From positions 1 to 38,669 of the forward strand of contig JBLHGU010000030.1 in assembly GCA_047615875.1 (NCBI GenBank): 38,669 nt of DNA. Reading direction: 5' to 3'. Below are positions 25,794-34,792 of this stretch, in pieces. The notes beneath the pieces were generated by a model that was given only the letters and a program-made list of their open reading frames with translations, was not told where the DNA came from and ran no database searches. Position 1 is the first letter of the stretch. Each line of letters opens with the position of its first letter. This DNA comes from JBLHGU01 sp047615875. GTDB taxonomy: Bacteria > Pseudomonadota > Gammaproteobacteria > Arenicellales > CAJQKF01. The position numbers and the translations under genes were made by a program.

Positions 25794-26567
25794 ATGAACT
25801 ATGAAATTGACGCACGCATCACGCCACCATCAGTGGGGGTGAGTTTTGATAAAGGTCGGCATCATCGTGCGAAAATTGGCTTTCTCCTACTCGCCACTGA
25901 ACAAACTATTCAGGACGATGTCATGCGATTACGCCCGGACGGGGTAGGTGTGCATTTTGCTCGCGTGCCGATTCCAGACTCTATTACAAGCGAGAATCTG
26001 GCAGCGCAAATTGACCTACTATCGGATTGTGCAGCCACGCTATTGCCCGATGGCAGCCTGGATGTTATTTGCTATGCCTGTACTTCAGGCAGTCTGGTGA
26101 TGGGTGAGGAAAATGTTCATCAGGAGCTCCTCAAAGGAGCACCAGGTGCCCGAGCAACATCATTAATCCATAATGTAATGAGTGGTTTGCGTGCGGTTGG
26201 AGCTAAACGAATCGCTATAGCAACCCCGTATCTTGACGAGATTAACTTGCGTGAAGCTGATTACATGGATAATGCTGGTTTCGAGGTACTATCTATTTCT
26301 GGATTGAATCTCGAGAAAGACAGCGACATGGTGCGTGTCTCTCCGCAATTTATCAAAGAGTTTGCACAATCCATTGATCGCGATGATGCAGATGCATTGT
26401 TCATTTCCTGCGGGGCTTTACGGACCCTGGATGTAGTGGGTGCCATCGAAGATGCTGTCGGTAAACCGGTTATTGCCAGTAATCAGGCTATGATCTGGGA
26501 AACCCTCCGCCTGGCGGGCATCGAGGATCAGATTGCAGGCTATGGCCGTCTGCTACTAAATTACTAA
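25794..26567 (+). CDS. Maleate isomerase / EutA-like (Asp/Glu racemase superfamily)
   Basis: A 257-residue protein using two catalytic cysteines, Cys96 in YACTSGSL and Cys206 in ISCGALRT, as expected for the Asp/Glu racemase superfamily. The VGAKRIAIATPYLDEIN segment and NQAMIWETLRLAGI near the C terminus match the maleate isomerase/arylmalonate decarboxylase branch that includes the ectoine-utilisation protein EutA. The start ATG at 25794 is chosen over GTG 25764, because the upstream extension is not conserved-looking. Neither start has a good ribosome site. It is divergent from the M24 gene and 16 bases before the SDR gene. Confidence 0.82.
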   Translation: MNYEIDARITPPSVGVSFDKGRHHRAKIGFLLLATEQTIQDDVMRLRPDGVGVHFARVPIPDSITSENLAAQIDLLSDCAATLLPDGSLDVICYACTSGSLVMGEENVHQELLKGAPGARATSLIHNVMSGLRAVGAKRIAIATPYLDEINLREADYMDNAGFEVLSISGLNLEKDSDMVRVSPQFIKEFAQSIDRDDADALFISCGALRTLDVVGAIEDAVGKPVIASNQAMIWETLRLAGIEDQIAGYGRLLLNY

Positions 26568-26583
26568 ACAATACGGATACAAC

Positions 26584-27339
26584 ATGTCACAACAACCTTC
26601 TATTCTTATTACTGGTGGCTCCGGCGGAATAGGTTCCGCTGCTGCAATAGCCTGTGCTGCCAAAGGCGCTCGTATAGCCATCCATTACAATAGCCACAAA
26701 GGTCGAGCCGAGGCTGTGCTGGCGGAACTCAAAGGCGATGGACATCGAATTTATCAATGCGATATCACCGACCCTGAAGCGGTCGAGAAATTGATTGAAG
26801 ATGTGCATGAGGATTTTTCTGGCCTTGATGTGCTGGTCAACAATGCAGGTGTATCCCAGCGTCAGAACATTGCTGACATAGACTACAAAACATGGCAGGC
26901 ATCCTGGCATAAAGTCATGCAAACCAACCTTACGAGTACCGCCAACTTAAGTTTTTGTGCATCACAAAAGATGCTTCAGCAAGGTGGCGGTCGTATTGTA
27001 AATATTTCATCCAGAGGCGCCTTTCGTGGCGAACCGCATATGCCCTGGTACGGCGCCAGCAAGGCTGGTATGAATGCATTAGGACAGTCGATGGCGCAGG
27101 CGCTGGGACCTAAGTCTATCTTTATCTATACCGTGGCACCCGGCTTTGTAGAAACTGAAATGGCGACGTCTATTCTGACTACACCAGAAGGGGACGTGAT
27201 TCGAAATCAGAGCACTATGGGTCGGGTAGCACAGCCTGAAGAGATTGCGACTACTATTGCCTTTCTGGCCCTGGAAGCGCCGGAGTTTATGACCGGTAGC
27301 ATCATCGATGTAAATGGTGCTTCTTACTTGCGTTCTTAA
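26584..27339 (+). CDS. Short-chain dehydrogenase/reductase
   Basis: A 251-residue classical SDR: TGGSGGIG cofactor loop (10-17), VNNAGV (85-90), catalytic Ser near 142-143 in ISSRG, Tyr156 and Lys160 in YGASK, Asn115, and a C-terminal strand IIDVNGASYLRS. The His/Asn pattern after the first strand (HYNSHKG) suggests NADP(H) use. It follows the EutA-like gene by 16 bases and is translated in the same operon. It is likely to reduce or oxidise the compound handled by the EutA-like and M24/nitrilase genes. Confidence 0.92.
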   Translation: MSQQPSILITGGSGGIGSAAAIACAAKGARIAIHYNSHKGRAEAVLAELKGDGHRIYQCDITDPEAVEKLIEDVHEDFSGLDVLVNNAGVSQRQNIADIDYKTWQASWHKVMQTNLTSTANLSFCASQKMLQQGGGRIVNISSRGAFRGEPHMPWYGASKAGMNALGQSMAQALGPKSIFIYTVAPGFVETEMATSILTTPEGDVIRNQSTMGRVAQPEEIATTIAFLALEAPEFMTGSIIDVNGASYLRS

Positions 27340-27641
27340 GAAAGGCTGGGCGAGCAGAAAATAAAGGGATCTAATGAAACAAAATTAAGGCCGATTGAGT
27401 CTGCAATAGCCCTGGTTTTGCAGGAAGGACTGTGTTCGTTGACTCAGTTTTGGCTTATGTGTTTTGGTTCATTTGCATCACCACTCGCTTTGGTCAGCTG
27501 CGGAATCTAAGATTATATTTAACGCCTGTTCAATGACGGTCGACGGATTGATAATATGCCAAAGGTAGAGCAGTACAATCTGTAAAAGTTGTGATCTGAA
27601 TAGGGCTCGACTCATTTTAACCAATTCATTTTTCGCTTCAA
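27340..27641. other. Intergenic stretch of 302 bases, no gene seen
   Basis: No long frame on either strand and no obvious promoter pair or terminator. The SDR stop is followed by AT-rich sequence, and the J-domain gene begins at 27642 or later. Confidence 0.4.
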
Positions 27642-28813
27642 ATGAAATTATCTGTCAACAAACCACCGAAGTCTAAGTCCCGCAACCGTGATAGCCATTT
27701 CCAGAAGCTTTGGAACGGGCCGAACGTTTGCAGAAACAGAATCAGGAATTACAGGAAAAACTGGATTTATTGGTAGAGCGGGCGCGTTTAGAGGCACTGC
27801 CAGCTCAGATCGAACTGGGAAAAACAGCACGCCAGTTGGTGTTTCACCTGCTGGGATTTTTGCGTCGGAAGTCTTTACCAAAATGGCAGTGCAACGAGTT
27901 GCGTCATTGGATTGGAGAGTTGCTTGAACCCATCGCGGCAGTTGATTTGATGGATGACGACTTGCGTGATGAAATTGCCCGTGATTCGGCTCAAGATATG
28001 GGTTACACCATTGATGAGGAAAGCAAATTGGCACCGCATCAGCAATTTGAGGAGATGGTGCGGATAGATTTTGAGAATGTTCTACCTGAAGAACACATCG
28101 ACAATAAACGGGAGATTGAAGCGGAAGTCGAGAAAATGGTGCGCCGAAAGTTTGGTGACCCGCGCCAGAGCCCCCCGATTCAAGATATGTTTCAGGCCGA
28201 GCTGCATGAAGCAGAACGTAAGCGTGAAGAGGGAATTGAGAAGTTTCGGCGACAAGCAAGGGACGAGTTAGAAGACGGTTTCGAGGATGAATCGCAAATA
28301 CCCAGGGCAGATCGGGGGCTGCTCAACCGGTTATTTCGTCGCACAGCCAATGTATTGCATCCGGATAAGGAACTTGATGACGACAAACGCATTGAGCGAC
28401 AAGCACTCATGCATTCTCTGCTAGAAGCCCGCAAGCGCGGGGATATTCTCACTATCTACAAGATGCACCAGGATTATACGGAAGCAGATGCAATGACCGG
28501 CAGCGATGACGAAAAGCAGCTGCTTACGGCTTTGGAGCAACAAATTGAAAATCTGCGGGATGAACAATTGCGAATCATCAATCAGTCGCCAATCCATGCA
28601 TTTGTCCATGAAGAATTCTTCGCCAGGACGGACAAGGCGACGAACATAAAGATTGCCGCTCATATTGAAGATTTGTATTTGCAGCAATCTAGTTGGCAGG
28701 AATTTATGAGACAAATTAGGACACTGAAGGCTCTGAAACCGGTGCTAGAGCAGCGTTCTCAATACTATTTCCAGGATTGGGACCTTGATGACGAAGTTAG
28801 TGAGTTTTTCTGA
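27642..28813 (+). pseudogene. J-domain-like protein, probable one-base frameshift near the start
   Basis: The protein has a Lys/Arg-rich N terminus (MKLSVNKPPKSKSRNRDSHFQKLW from ATG 27642), a coiled-coil start (ERAERLQKQNQELQEKL), a long acidic helical middle, then a J-like domain (about 205-265) with LFRRTANVLHPDKELDDDKRIERQALMHSLLEARK, which includes the HPD motif that stimulates DnaK ATPase. A single missing G near 27712 moves ATG 27642 out of frame with the rest. The remaining 367 codons can also start at TTG 27710, so it may still be made in shortened form. The stop at 28813 gives about 390 residues if repaired. It may be a true frameshift or a base-call error. Confidence 0.7.
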
Positions 28814-29127
28814 ATAGTTTGAAGGCATCGGTTGTAATTATAAATATTCAGGCTCGATCAAACGCAAGTTAAATATGGGGTTCGACATGATCATACACTG
28901 GCCGTTGTATACGGTGAGCGGTCCTTGAGCTAGAAATTTGAAATGGTCTTGTCTAAACTCAAATAGGTGTTGTTTGAGCGTTATTTCCAAAAAGTCACCC
29001 GCCTTCTTACTCGGAAAAATTTTGAACCCCTTGCATCGTTAGGATGTCGTCGTGCCGCATGAGGCTAAGTTTCCGCAAGATATGAATGTAAAAAAGAATG
29101 CTTTGAATAGAGCAAGTATTGCATCAA
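28814..29127. other. Intergenic stretch of about 310 bases, no gene seen
   Basis: It includes a short open frame (29052 onward) that overlaps the next gene in another frame and has no family match, so I do not call it. No clear promoter or terminator is visible. Confidence 0.35.
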
Positions 29128-29616
29128 ATGACTCTTATCAGTCAAGCCGAGAGTTTTCGGCTGAAACAGGGTCGAAAATTCTATCCACACATAGATGTTT
29201 TGCAGCAACTATTGTTGTCACTTGTTTTTTTGCTATCGTCTTGTATAACGACGGTTGTCCAAGCGAGTGATTTTGTTTTCGATTTTTCTACCGCAAAACC
29301 TAGTGACTTCAATGGTTACTGGAATGGCCCCGTCAAATGCAGTCATACGGGGAACTGGAGCCCACCTGTTGAAATAACCATAAAATATGGCATCGGGACT
29401 TTGGCGAGTTTTGGAAACTGGGGAAATCCAGTGACAGCAGATTTGAATTTATCTTCGGGGAAAATTAAATGGAAGGGTAAATACGATAACAGGAATGGAA
29501 ATCCTAATTCTCGCTATTCCCTAAAGGGAAAATGGATGGGAAATAAATTCAAAGTAAGAGGAGCAAGAGGAGGGGTACTTGTTACGCCTTATTATCAAAC
29601 GACCTCACTAAAATAG
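29128..29616 (+). CDS. Secreted or lipoprotein-like protein, unknown function
   Basis: A frame of about 162 residues whose start is uncertain. Residues 22-43 (QLLLSLVFLLSSCITTVVQAS) look like a signal peptide with an LSSC lipobox or a signal peptidase I site just after QAS. The mature part is Gly/Asn/Trp-rich with beta-strand character (FNGYWNGPVKCSHTGNWSPP, GKIKWKGKYDN). I do not recognise the family. The final residues lie one base from the start of the broken hydrolase, suggesting that the two belong together. It is itself unbroken. Confidence 0.45.
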   Translation: MTLISQAESFRLKQGRKFYPHIDVLQQLLLSLVFLLSSCITTVVQASDFVFDFSTAKPSDFNGYWNGPVKCSHTGNWSPPVEITIKYGIGTLASFGNWGNPVTADLNLSSGKIKWKGKYDNRNGNPNSRYSLKGKWMGNKFKVRGARGGVLVTPYYQTTSLK

Positions 29617-30482
29617 TGGGGTTGAAACGAAAAACTATCACATTTGTGACACACGACCCAGGCGACTACGCTGCTGTATTTCAAGGGGATTGGAAAATCA
29701 ATGAAAATAAGCGGCGAGGTGCCGTATTCCATGCAAACAAGGAGGAAAGCAACTACTTGCAGTGTTGATGCACGGGCTTGGAGGCATAGGATGGGCGGCG
29801 GACGCTTACACAAATGCTCGCAAATAAAGGGGTCAATGTCTTACAGGTAAAGTACAAGCTATCTATAGATATTCCCGGCCGTGTAGTGGCTGCTTTTGAT
29901 GGAATAAAAGAGGCCGTATAACTGCCCTGGATTGACTCAAGTAAAATTCATATCCTCGGATTGAGTGCAGGAGGCATGCAATCAATTCATAGTATCGTAA
30001 AAGCTGTGCATGATCAGCTTAACGATGGAAGTTTCCAGATTGCAGGTGTTATGGGTGTCTATCCAATCTGCCGCGTCAAATTTGAAGATTCGAAAACTAT
30101 TGAAACTAATGTCGTACTGATAACCGGAGAACTCGATAGAGAGACCCCAGCACATCAGTGCGTTGACTTTATCAATGAGGCGGGCATCCAAAATTCCCCA
30201 ACCTATATTTCGTTACCAGACGCGGGGCATAGCTGGATGTTCAAAAAGAGAAAATCAACAACAACTAAAAAGAGCTGGGCTGGTTGCGGTAGGTTGGGGG
30301 TTACAAAAGAGAGTTATTTCACCTCCATGGACGGGCAACTTAGTAGCGAAGGAATTGGAATGTATAAGTGGATAGACGAGACTGAAAATATCCACCCTGA
30401 GAATATTGTTTATGTCAGCGGGAGAGTGGACAGTGCATATGATCGAACATTAGAAGAAATTAATAAACTGGTGTTTCCGTGA
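29615..30482 (+). pseudogene. Dienelactone-hydrolase-like serine hydrolase, broken
   Basis: Fragments of one alpha/beta hydrolase appear in order: MHGLGGIGWAADAY near 29765-29806, an ANKGVNVLQVKY strand, LPWIDSSKIHILGLSAGGMQS with the nucleophile Ser (Gly-Leu-Ser-Ala-Gly), VVLITGELDRETPAHQC as the acid region, and LPDAGHSWMF with the His. All three catalytic residues are kept. The frame changes near 29750 and again near 29810, and TAA at 29919-29921 stands in EAV-stop-LPWID, where Gln or another residue is expected. The gene is therefore non-functional as read. The order and length fit a DLH-type secreted esterase. Confidence 0.7.
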
Positions 30483-30785
30483 AGGAGCTAAAGGGATCAA
30501 TCTCAATTGTTTGAGTTTGTCCGCTTTAGGTGGTGAGCTCCATCAGACACAGTCAGACAAGATCTGTAACGGATTGTAAGTTTGAAAGATCGAGGCTAGG
30601 TTTGCACACCTGAACGATCGGGCTTTTAGCCCATGGGGTATTCACCCACAAGTCTAGTGTCTTGATTTAACGGCGCTACCTAAATCTATCTAGAATCTTT
30701 TATTTCTAAAATATTCACTTGAGATTTATTTACCTGGAGAGCAAAAATATTAGCGCTCGAGAGAAAAGTGGCCGCTCGGAACATG
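30483..30785. other. Intergenic stretch of 303 bases with two adjacent hairpins
   Basis: No gene is visible. GGGC-TTTTA-GCCC and GGG-TATTCA-CCC sit close together near 30618-30655 and could form a two-hairpin structure. It is downstream of both the broken hydrolase (plus) and the broken oxidoreductase (minus), where terminators are expected. No long T tract follows either stem. Confidence 0.35.
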
Positions 30786-31978
30786 TCAAACTTGTTCACG
30801 CAATTTTGATTCGTCGTTATCCTGTGGTCCATACCGACTCAAACTGAATGAGTTGATGTCGATTTCGGGGTCCTTGCCAATAATCAGATTTGATAGTGCC
30901 TTGCCCATACCAGCAGAGCGGATTACGCCAGCGGAACTTAAACCTGCCAGCACAAAATAGTTACGCAAATTTGGCGCTTCACCAAGGTGGGGTTGTGCAT
31001 CCGGTGCAAAAGCCTCGGGCCCGTTAAGAAGTGTTCGAATGCCAATTTGCTCTAAAGCGGGAATTCGATGAACACCGCCTTGCATATAGGGCATGAATTG
31101 ATCCCAGTTCTCGTCCAGTAGAGAAAAGAAGAAAGGTTCTGGTAAATCTTTTGGGCTTACTGGGATGGCATTTCGGTCAAAACAACCTAATAGCAATCCA
31201 CCGGTTTCTTCACGTCCATAGATCAAGTTGTCTGGGTAACGAAGCGTCGACATTTCTGGATAAACATCTTCTATTGTTTCGGTCAATATATAGAAATGTT
31301 CTACAGCATATAGCGGTATAGCGACATCATTCGCAAACCTAATTCTCTGGCCCATAATCCTGTACAATTGATGACAATTTCGCATTGAATGTCTCCTTTG
31401 TCAGTGCTTACACCAGTTACCCCTCCGTTTTCAGTAAGCGCATGGCTAACATTAACGCCTTCGAAAAACTGCACACCGTTCGTTTTGGCTTCTCGCGTAT
31501 AGGCGTTTACCAAATCGGTCGGATTAACCCGTCTATCACCTGGGCTCCACAAAGCACCCAGAATATCTTCGGTATTCATCACCGGTAACTTTTCTTTTAC
31601 CTGCTGAGCAGAAATCATTTCTATCTCAATATTGTGACGATCGAGTGTTTAAAAAATTGACTCAAATTCAGCCATTCTTTCCGCAGTCGTTGCGACCATG
31701 ACTCGCCCGCATTGCCGCCAACCAATATTCTGACGCTCATGTAATTGCGACAGAAGCTGGGCGCCATAAGTATAGATATCAATGGTTCCAGGATCGTCAC
31801 TCATTCAAATAATATTGCCTGCCGAATGCCATGTGGTCCCACAACCCATTTTCCCACGCTTAAGCAACACCATCTCATTGCAACCGAAATGAGTAAGATG
31901 CCAGGCAACGCTAGCGCCAATAACACCACCAACAATAATGACTACTCTGGTCTTTTTTGGAATTGTATTGTTCGTCAC
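30786..31978 (-). pseudogene. FAD-dependent DAO-family oxidoreductase, broken
   Basis: Read through, the minus strand encodes a DAO-type flavoprotein resembling sarcosine/dimethylglycine dehydrogenases. The N-terminal nucleotide-binding strand is VVIIVGGVIGASVAWHL. A GCGTTWHSAGNII block, VNPTDLVNAYTREA, INCTGLWARELG and the late PDAQPHLGEAPNLRNYFVLAGLSSAGV follow. TGA at 31805-31807 (after NII) and TAA at 31649-31651 (after ESIF) interrupt it. A one-base change near 31330 splits it into two frames (LWARELGLR, then NDVAIPLYAVEHFY). It also stops after LREQV, so the C-terminal folate-type half of long members is missing. The start is uncertain (GTG 31978). Confidence 0.72.
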
Positions 31979-32092
31979 ATTACATTCTGAATGTATTCAG
32001 TGAGTCGTGTTTATAGATGCGGACTCTATGCAGAAAGTCCGCGTAATTTTCGTTGTGTTAGTCAATTGTACATAAATTGCCAATTCAAATAA

Positions 32093-32851
32093 TCATAATG
32101 TCTCAGACAGTCGGGTAGCAGCCTGTTTAACATTTGGTAAAAAGGTTTTCAATTCGGCAATACTGCGTCTAACTGATGGAGCATGAACGGCGATAGCAAA
32201 ACAAATTCGTTGATTAGCATCGTAAACGGGTACCGCGATGGCGATCAAACCTTCGATGAATTCTCCATTATCCTCACTCATTTCCTGCTGCCGAATAGTA
32301 TCAAGCTGAATTTCTAATGCATCGCGATCAGTGATGGTGGTGTCGGTGAAAGAACTCAAGGGTAAGGAATTTAGTAGCGACTGACGTTGTGGTTTTGGCA
32401 GCATGGCAAGAAACAGTTTGCCACCGGCTGTTGCGTGCAGGGGTACTTTGCTGCCAACAGGTAAATGGATTCGCATTGGCCAATTGGCTTCCACGCGATC
32501 GAAATAGGTCAGTTGGTTACCATCCAGAATGGTGCAGTTACAGGTTTCCTGAATTTCGTCGGATAGTTGTTGCAGGATGACGTGACGCGCCGAACCGACC
32601 TGGCCGTGGGCCAGAGCGGCTTGTGAAATTGCCGACAAACGACGTCCACCAGTAAACTTTTTACTGTTTGGAGCGCGTTGCAAAATGCCTATTTCTTCCA
32701 GTTGCTGCGCAATACGATGCACCGTAGGTTTGGGTAATTGCAGAGCCTCTGCGGCTTCAGCACTAGAAACCGGACGGCCGTGCGTAATGACCCATTCAAC
32801 GAGTTGAAAGCCCCGTGATAAAGCCGACTGATTGTCGCTTGCTGTTTTCAT
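32093..32851 (-). CDS. IclR-family transcriptional regulator
   Basis: A 252-residue regulator with an N-terminal winged helix (RGFQLVEWVITHGRPVSSAEAAEALQLPKPTVHRIAQQLEEIGIL, about 15-60) and an IclR effector-binding domain (GSKVPLHATAGGKLFLAMLP, then EGLIAIAVPVYDANQRICFAIAVHAPS). The chosen start (32851) has GAGG five bases upstream. A start at 32866 lacks a ribosome site. It is divergent from xsc with about 150 bases between, the usual arrangement for an IclR regulator controlling the neighbouring catabolic operon. The effector could be the sulfonate or its aldehyde. Confidence 0.9.
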   Translation of the reverse strand: MKTASDNQSALSRGFQLVEWVITHGRPVSSAEAAEALQLPKPTVHRIAQQLEEIGILQRAPNSKKFTGGRRLSAISQAALAHGQVGSARHVILQQLSDEIQETCNCTILDGNQLTYFDRVEANWPMRIHLPVGSKVPLHATAGGKLFLAMLPKPQRQSLLNSLPLSSFTDTTITDRDALEIQLDTIRQQEMSEDNGEFIEGLIAIAVPVYDANQRICFAIAVHAPSVRRSIAELKTFLPNVKQAATRLSETL

Positions 32852-32928
32852 TTTGGCCTCTGCCATTCAAATATTCTGTCAAAACGACACGCAGGTCGTA
32901 AATATGATTATTCCTGAAAAATTAGTTG

Positions 32929-32959
32929 TTGACAACAGATAATGAGACAATTAATCTCA
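32929..32959 (+). promoter_or_regulatory. Promoter of the xsc operon with candidate IclR operator
   Basis: TTGACA (32929-32934) is a perfect -35 box, followed after 17 bases by TAATCT (32952-32957), a good -10. An inverted repeat TGAGA (32943-32947) N7 TCTCA (32955-32959) covers the spacer and the -10 box. A repressor bound there would block RNA polymerase, so it is the likely site for the divergent IclR protein. AGGAG (32997-33001) is the ribosome site. Confidence 0.7.
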
Positions 32960-33007
32960 CTTTTCAGATTTTTCTAATTACTAACCCCAATTTACGAGGA
33001 GATTCTT

Positions 33008-34771
33008 ATGCCTAGAATGACCCCTAGTGAAGCCTTTGTTGAGACGATGGTCGCCAACGAAGTGTCCACCATGTTTGGTATCATGGGCTCCGCTTTCATG
33101 GATGCCATGGATATTTTTGCCCCAGCAGGTATTAACCTAATTCCGGTTGTACACGAGCAGGGTGCTGCCCACATGGCCGACGGTTATTACCGCGCCTCTG
33201 GTCGTCATGGTGTGTGTATCGGTCAGAATGGACCCGGTATCAGTAACTGTGTTACCGCTGTGGCTGCTGCTTATTGGGCTCACTCTCCTATCGTGGTCAT
33301 TACGCCAGAGACTGGCACCATGGGTCAGGGCCTGGGCGGTTTTCAGGAAGCTAATCAGCTACCTATGTTTCAGGAATTCACCAAGTATCAGGGTCACGTA
33401 AACAACCCTAATCGCATGGCTGAATTTACCGGTCGTTGTTTTGATCGCGCCATGTCTGAAATGGGCCCAACCCAACTGAATATTCCTCGTGACTATTTCT
33501 ACGGCGATATCGATGTAGAAATTCCCCAGCCTATGCGTGTTGATCGCGGTCCTGGTGGCGAGAGAAGCCTGAACGAGGCTGCCGACATTCTGACCACGGC
33601 TAAAAATCCGGTAATCATCTCCGGTGGTGGTGTTGTTATGGCTGATGGTGTTGAAGAGTGTAAAGCTCTGGCAGAGCGTTTAGGCGCGCCAGTAGCCAAT
33701 AGCTATCTGCACAATGATTCTTTCCCTGCAAGCCATCCACAATGGTGTGGCCCACTGGGTTATCAGGGCTCAAAAGCCGCTATGAAGTTGATGTCCAAAG
33801 CTGACGTAGTAGTTGCTCTTGGCTCCCGTCTTGGCCCCTTTGGTACCCTTCCACAACACGGCATGGATTATTGGCCACAAGATGCCAAGATCATTCAGAT
33901 TGATGCCGATCACAAAATGCTCGGTTTGGTTAAGAAGATCTCTGTAGGAATTTGTGGCGATGCTAAAGCTTCTGCTAAAGCACTTTTGGCTTTGATCAAC
34001 AACCGCGAACTGGCCTGTGATTCAAACAAGCAAGATCGTATGGCTGATATTGCTGCTGAGAAAGCTTCCTGGGAAAAAGAGCTGGATGAGTGGACCCATG
34101 AGAAGGATCAGTTCAGTCTTGACATGATTGCTGAGCAGGGCGGCGAAGAAGGTAACTGGTTGCATCCACGTCAGGTACTTCGTGAGCTTGAGAAAGCCAT
34201 GCCTGCTGATGTAATGGTATCTACCGATATTGGTAACATAAACGCCGTTGCTAACAGCTACCTGCGTTTTGATCGTCCACGCAGTTTCTTTGCTCCAATG
34301 AGTTTTGGTAACTGTGGTTATGCGTTCCCAACCATGATTGGTGCCAAGGTTTCCAGTCCTGATCGCCCCGCTATCGCTTACGCTGGTGACGGAGCCTGGG
34401 GCATGAGTCTGATGGAAACCATGACCTGTGTGCGTCATAACATTCCAGTTACCGCTGTGGTATTCCATAATCGTCAATGGGGTGCGGAGAAGAAGAACCA
34501 GGTGGACTTCTATAACCGTCGTTTCGTTGCTGGTGAGCTAGATAATCAGAGCTTCGCTGACATTGGTCGATCCATGGGTGCCGAGGGCATGACCATTGAT
34601 AGACTGGAAGACGTAGGTCCCGCTTTAGAGAAAGCCGTAGACATGCAGATGAATGATAGTAAGACCACTATTATTGAAATTATGTGTACTCGCGAACTGG
34701 GTGATCCCTTCCGTCGTGATGCATTAAGTACACCTGTGCGTTATCTAGACAAATACAAGGACTACGTGTAA
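33008..34771 (+). CDS. xsc: Sulfoacetaldehyde acetyltransferase
   Basis: A 587-residue thiamine-diphosphate enzyme of the acetolactate-synthase-like fold. The N-terminal start MTPSEAFVETMVANEV...MFGIMGSAFMDAMDIF is that of Xsc, and VVHEQGAAHMADGY holds the catalytic Glu50. Other Xsc-typical parts are GQNGPGISNCVTAVAAAYWAHSP and LGGFQEANQLPMF. The ThDP motif is GDG at 460-462, ending in VVFHNRQW. Xsc converts sulfoacetaldehyde plus phosphate to acetyl phosphate and sulfite, the desulfonation step of taurine and isethionate degradation. It leads a four-gene operon (xsc, GMC dehydrogenase, CobS-like, CobT-like) and has a strong promoter and AGGAG site. Confidence 0.95.
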   Translation: MPRMTPSEAFVETMVANEVSTMFGIMGSAFMDAMDIFAPAGINLIPVVHEQGAAHMADGYYRASGRHGVCIGQNGPGISNCVTAVAAAYWAHSPIVVITPETGTMGQGLGGFQEANQLPMFQEFTKYQGHVNNPNRMAEFTGRCFDRAMSEMGPTQLNIPRDYFYGDIDVEIPQPMRVDRGPGGERSLNEAADILTTAKNPVIISGGGVVMADGVEECKALAERLGAPVANSYLHNDSFPASHPQWCGPLGYQGSKAAMKLMSKADVVVALGSRLGPFGTLPQHGMDYWPQDAKIIQIDADHKMLGLVKKISVGICGDAKASAKALLALINNRELACDSNKQDRMADIAAEKASWEKELDEWTHEKDQFSLDMIAEQGGEEGNWLHPRQVLRELEKAMPADVMVSTDIGNINAVANSYLRFDRPRSFFAPMSFGNCGYAFPTMIGAKVSSPDRPAIAYAGDGAWGMSLMETMTCVRHNIPVTAVVFHNRQWGAEKKNQVDFYNRRFVAGELDNQSFADIGRSMGAEGMTIDRLEDVGPALEKAVDMQMNDSKTTIIEIMCTRELGDPFRRDALSTPVRYLDKYKDYV

Positions 34772-34792
34772 ATCCACGAACAGGTTGTAACT

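Noticed and set aside
29052..29270. A 72-residue frame with a hydrophobic segment
   Set aside because: Its hydrophobic stretch is the other-frame reading of the signal peptide of the gene at 29128. The latter leads into a plausible mature protein, and this frame ends at once.
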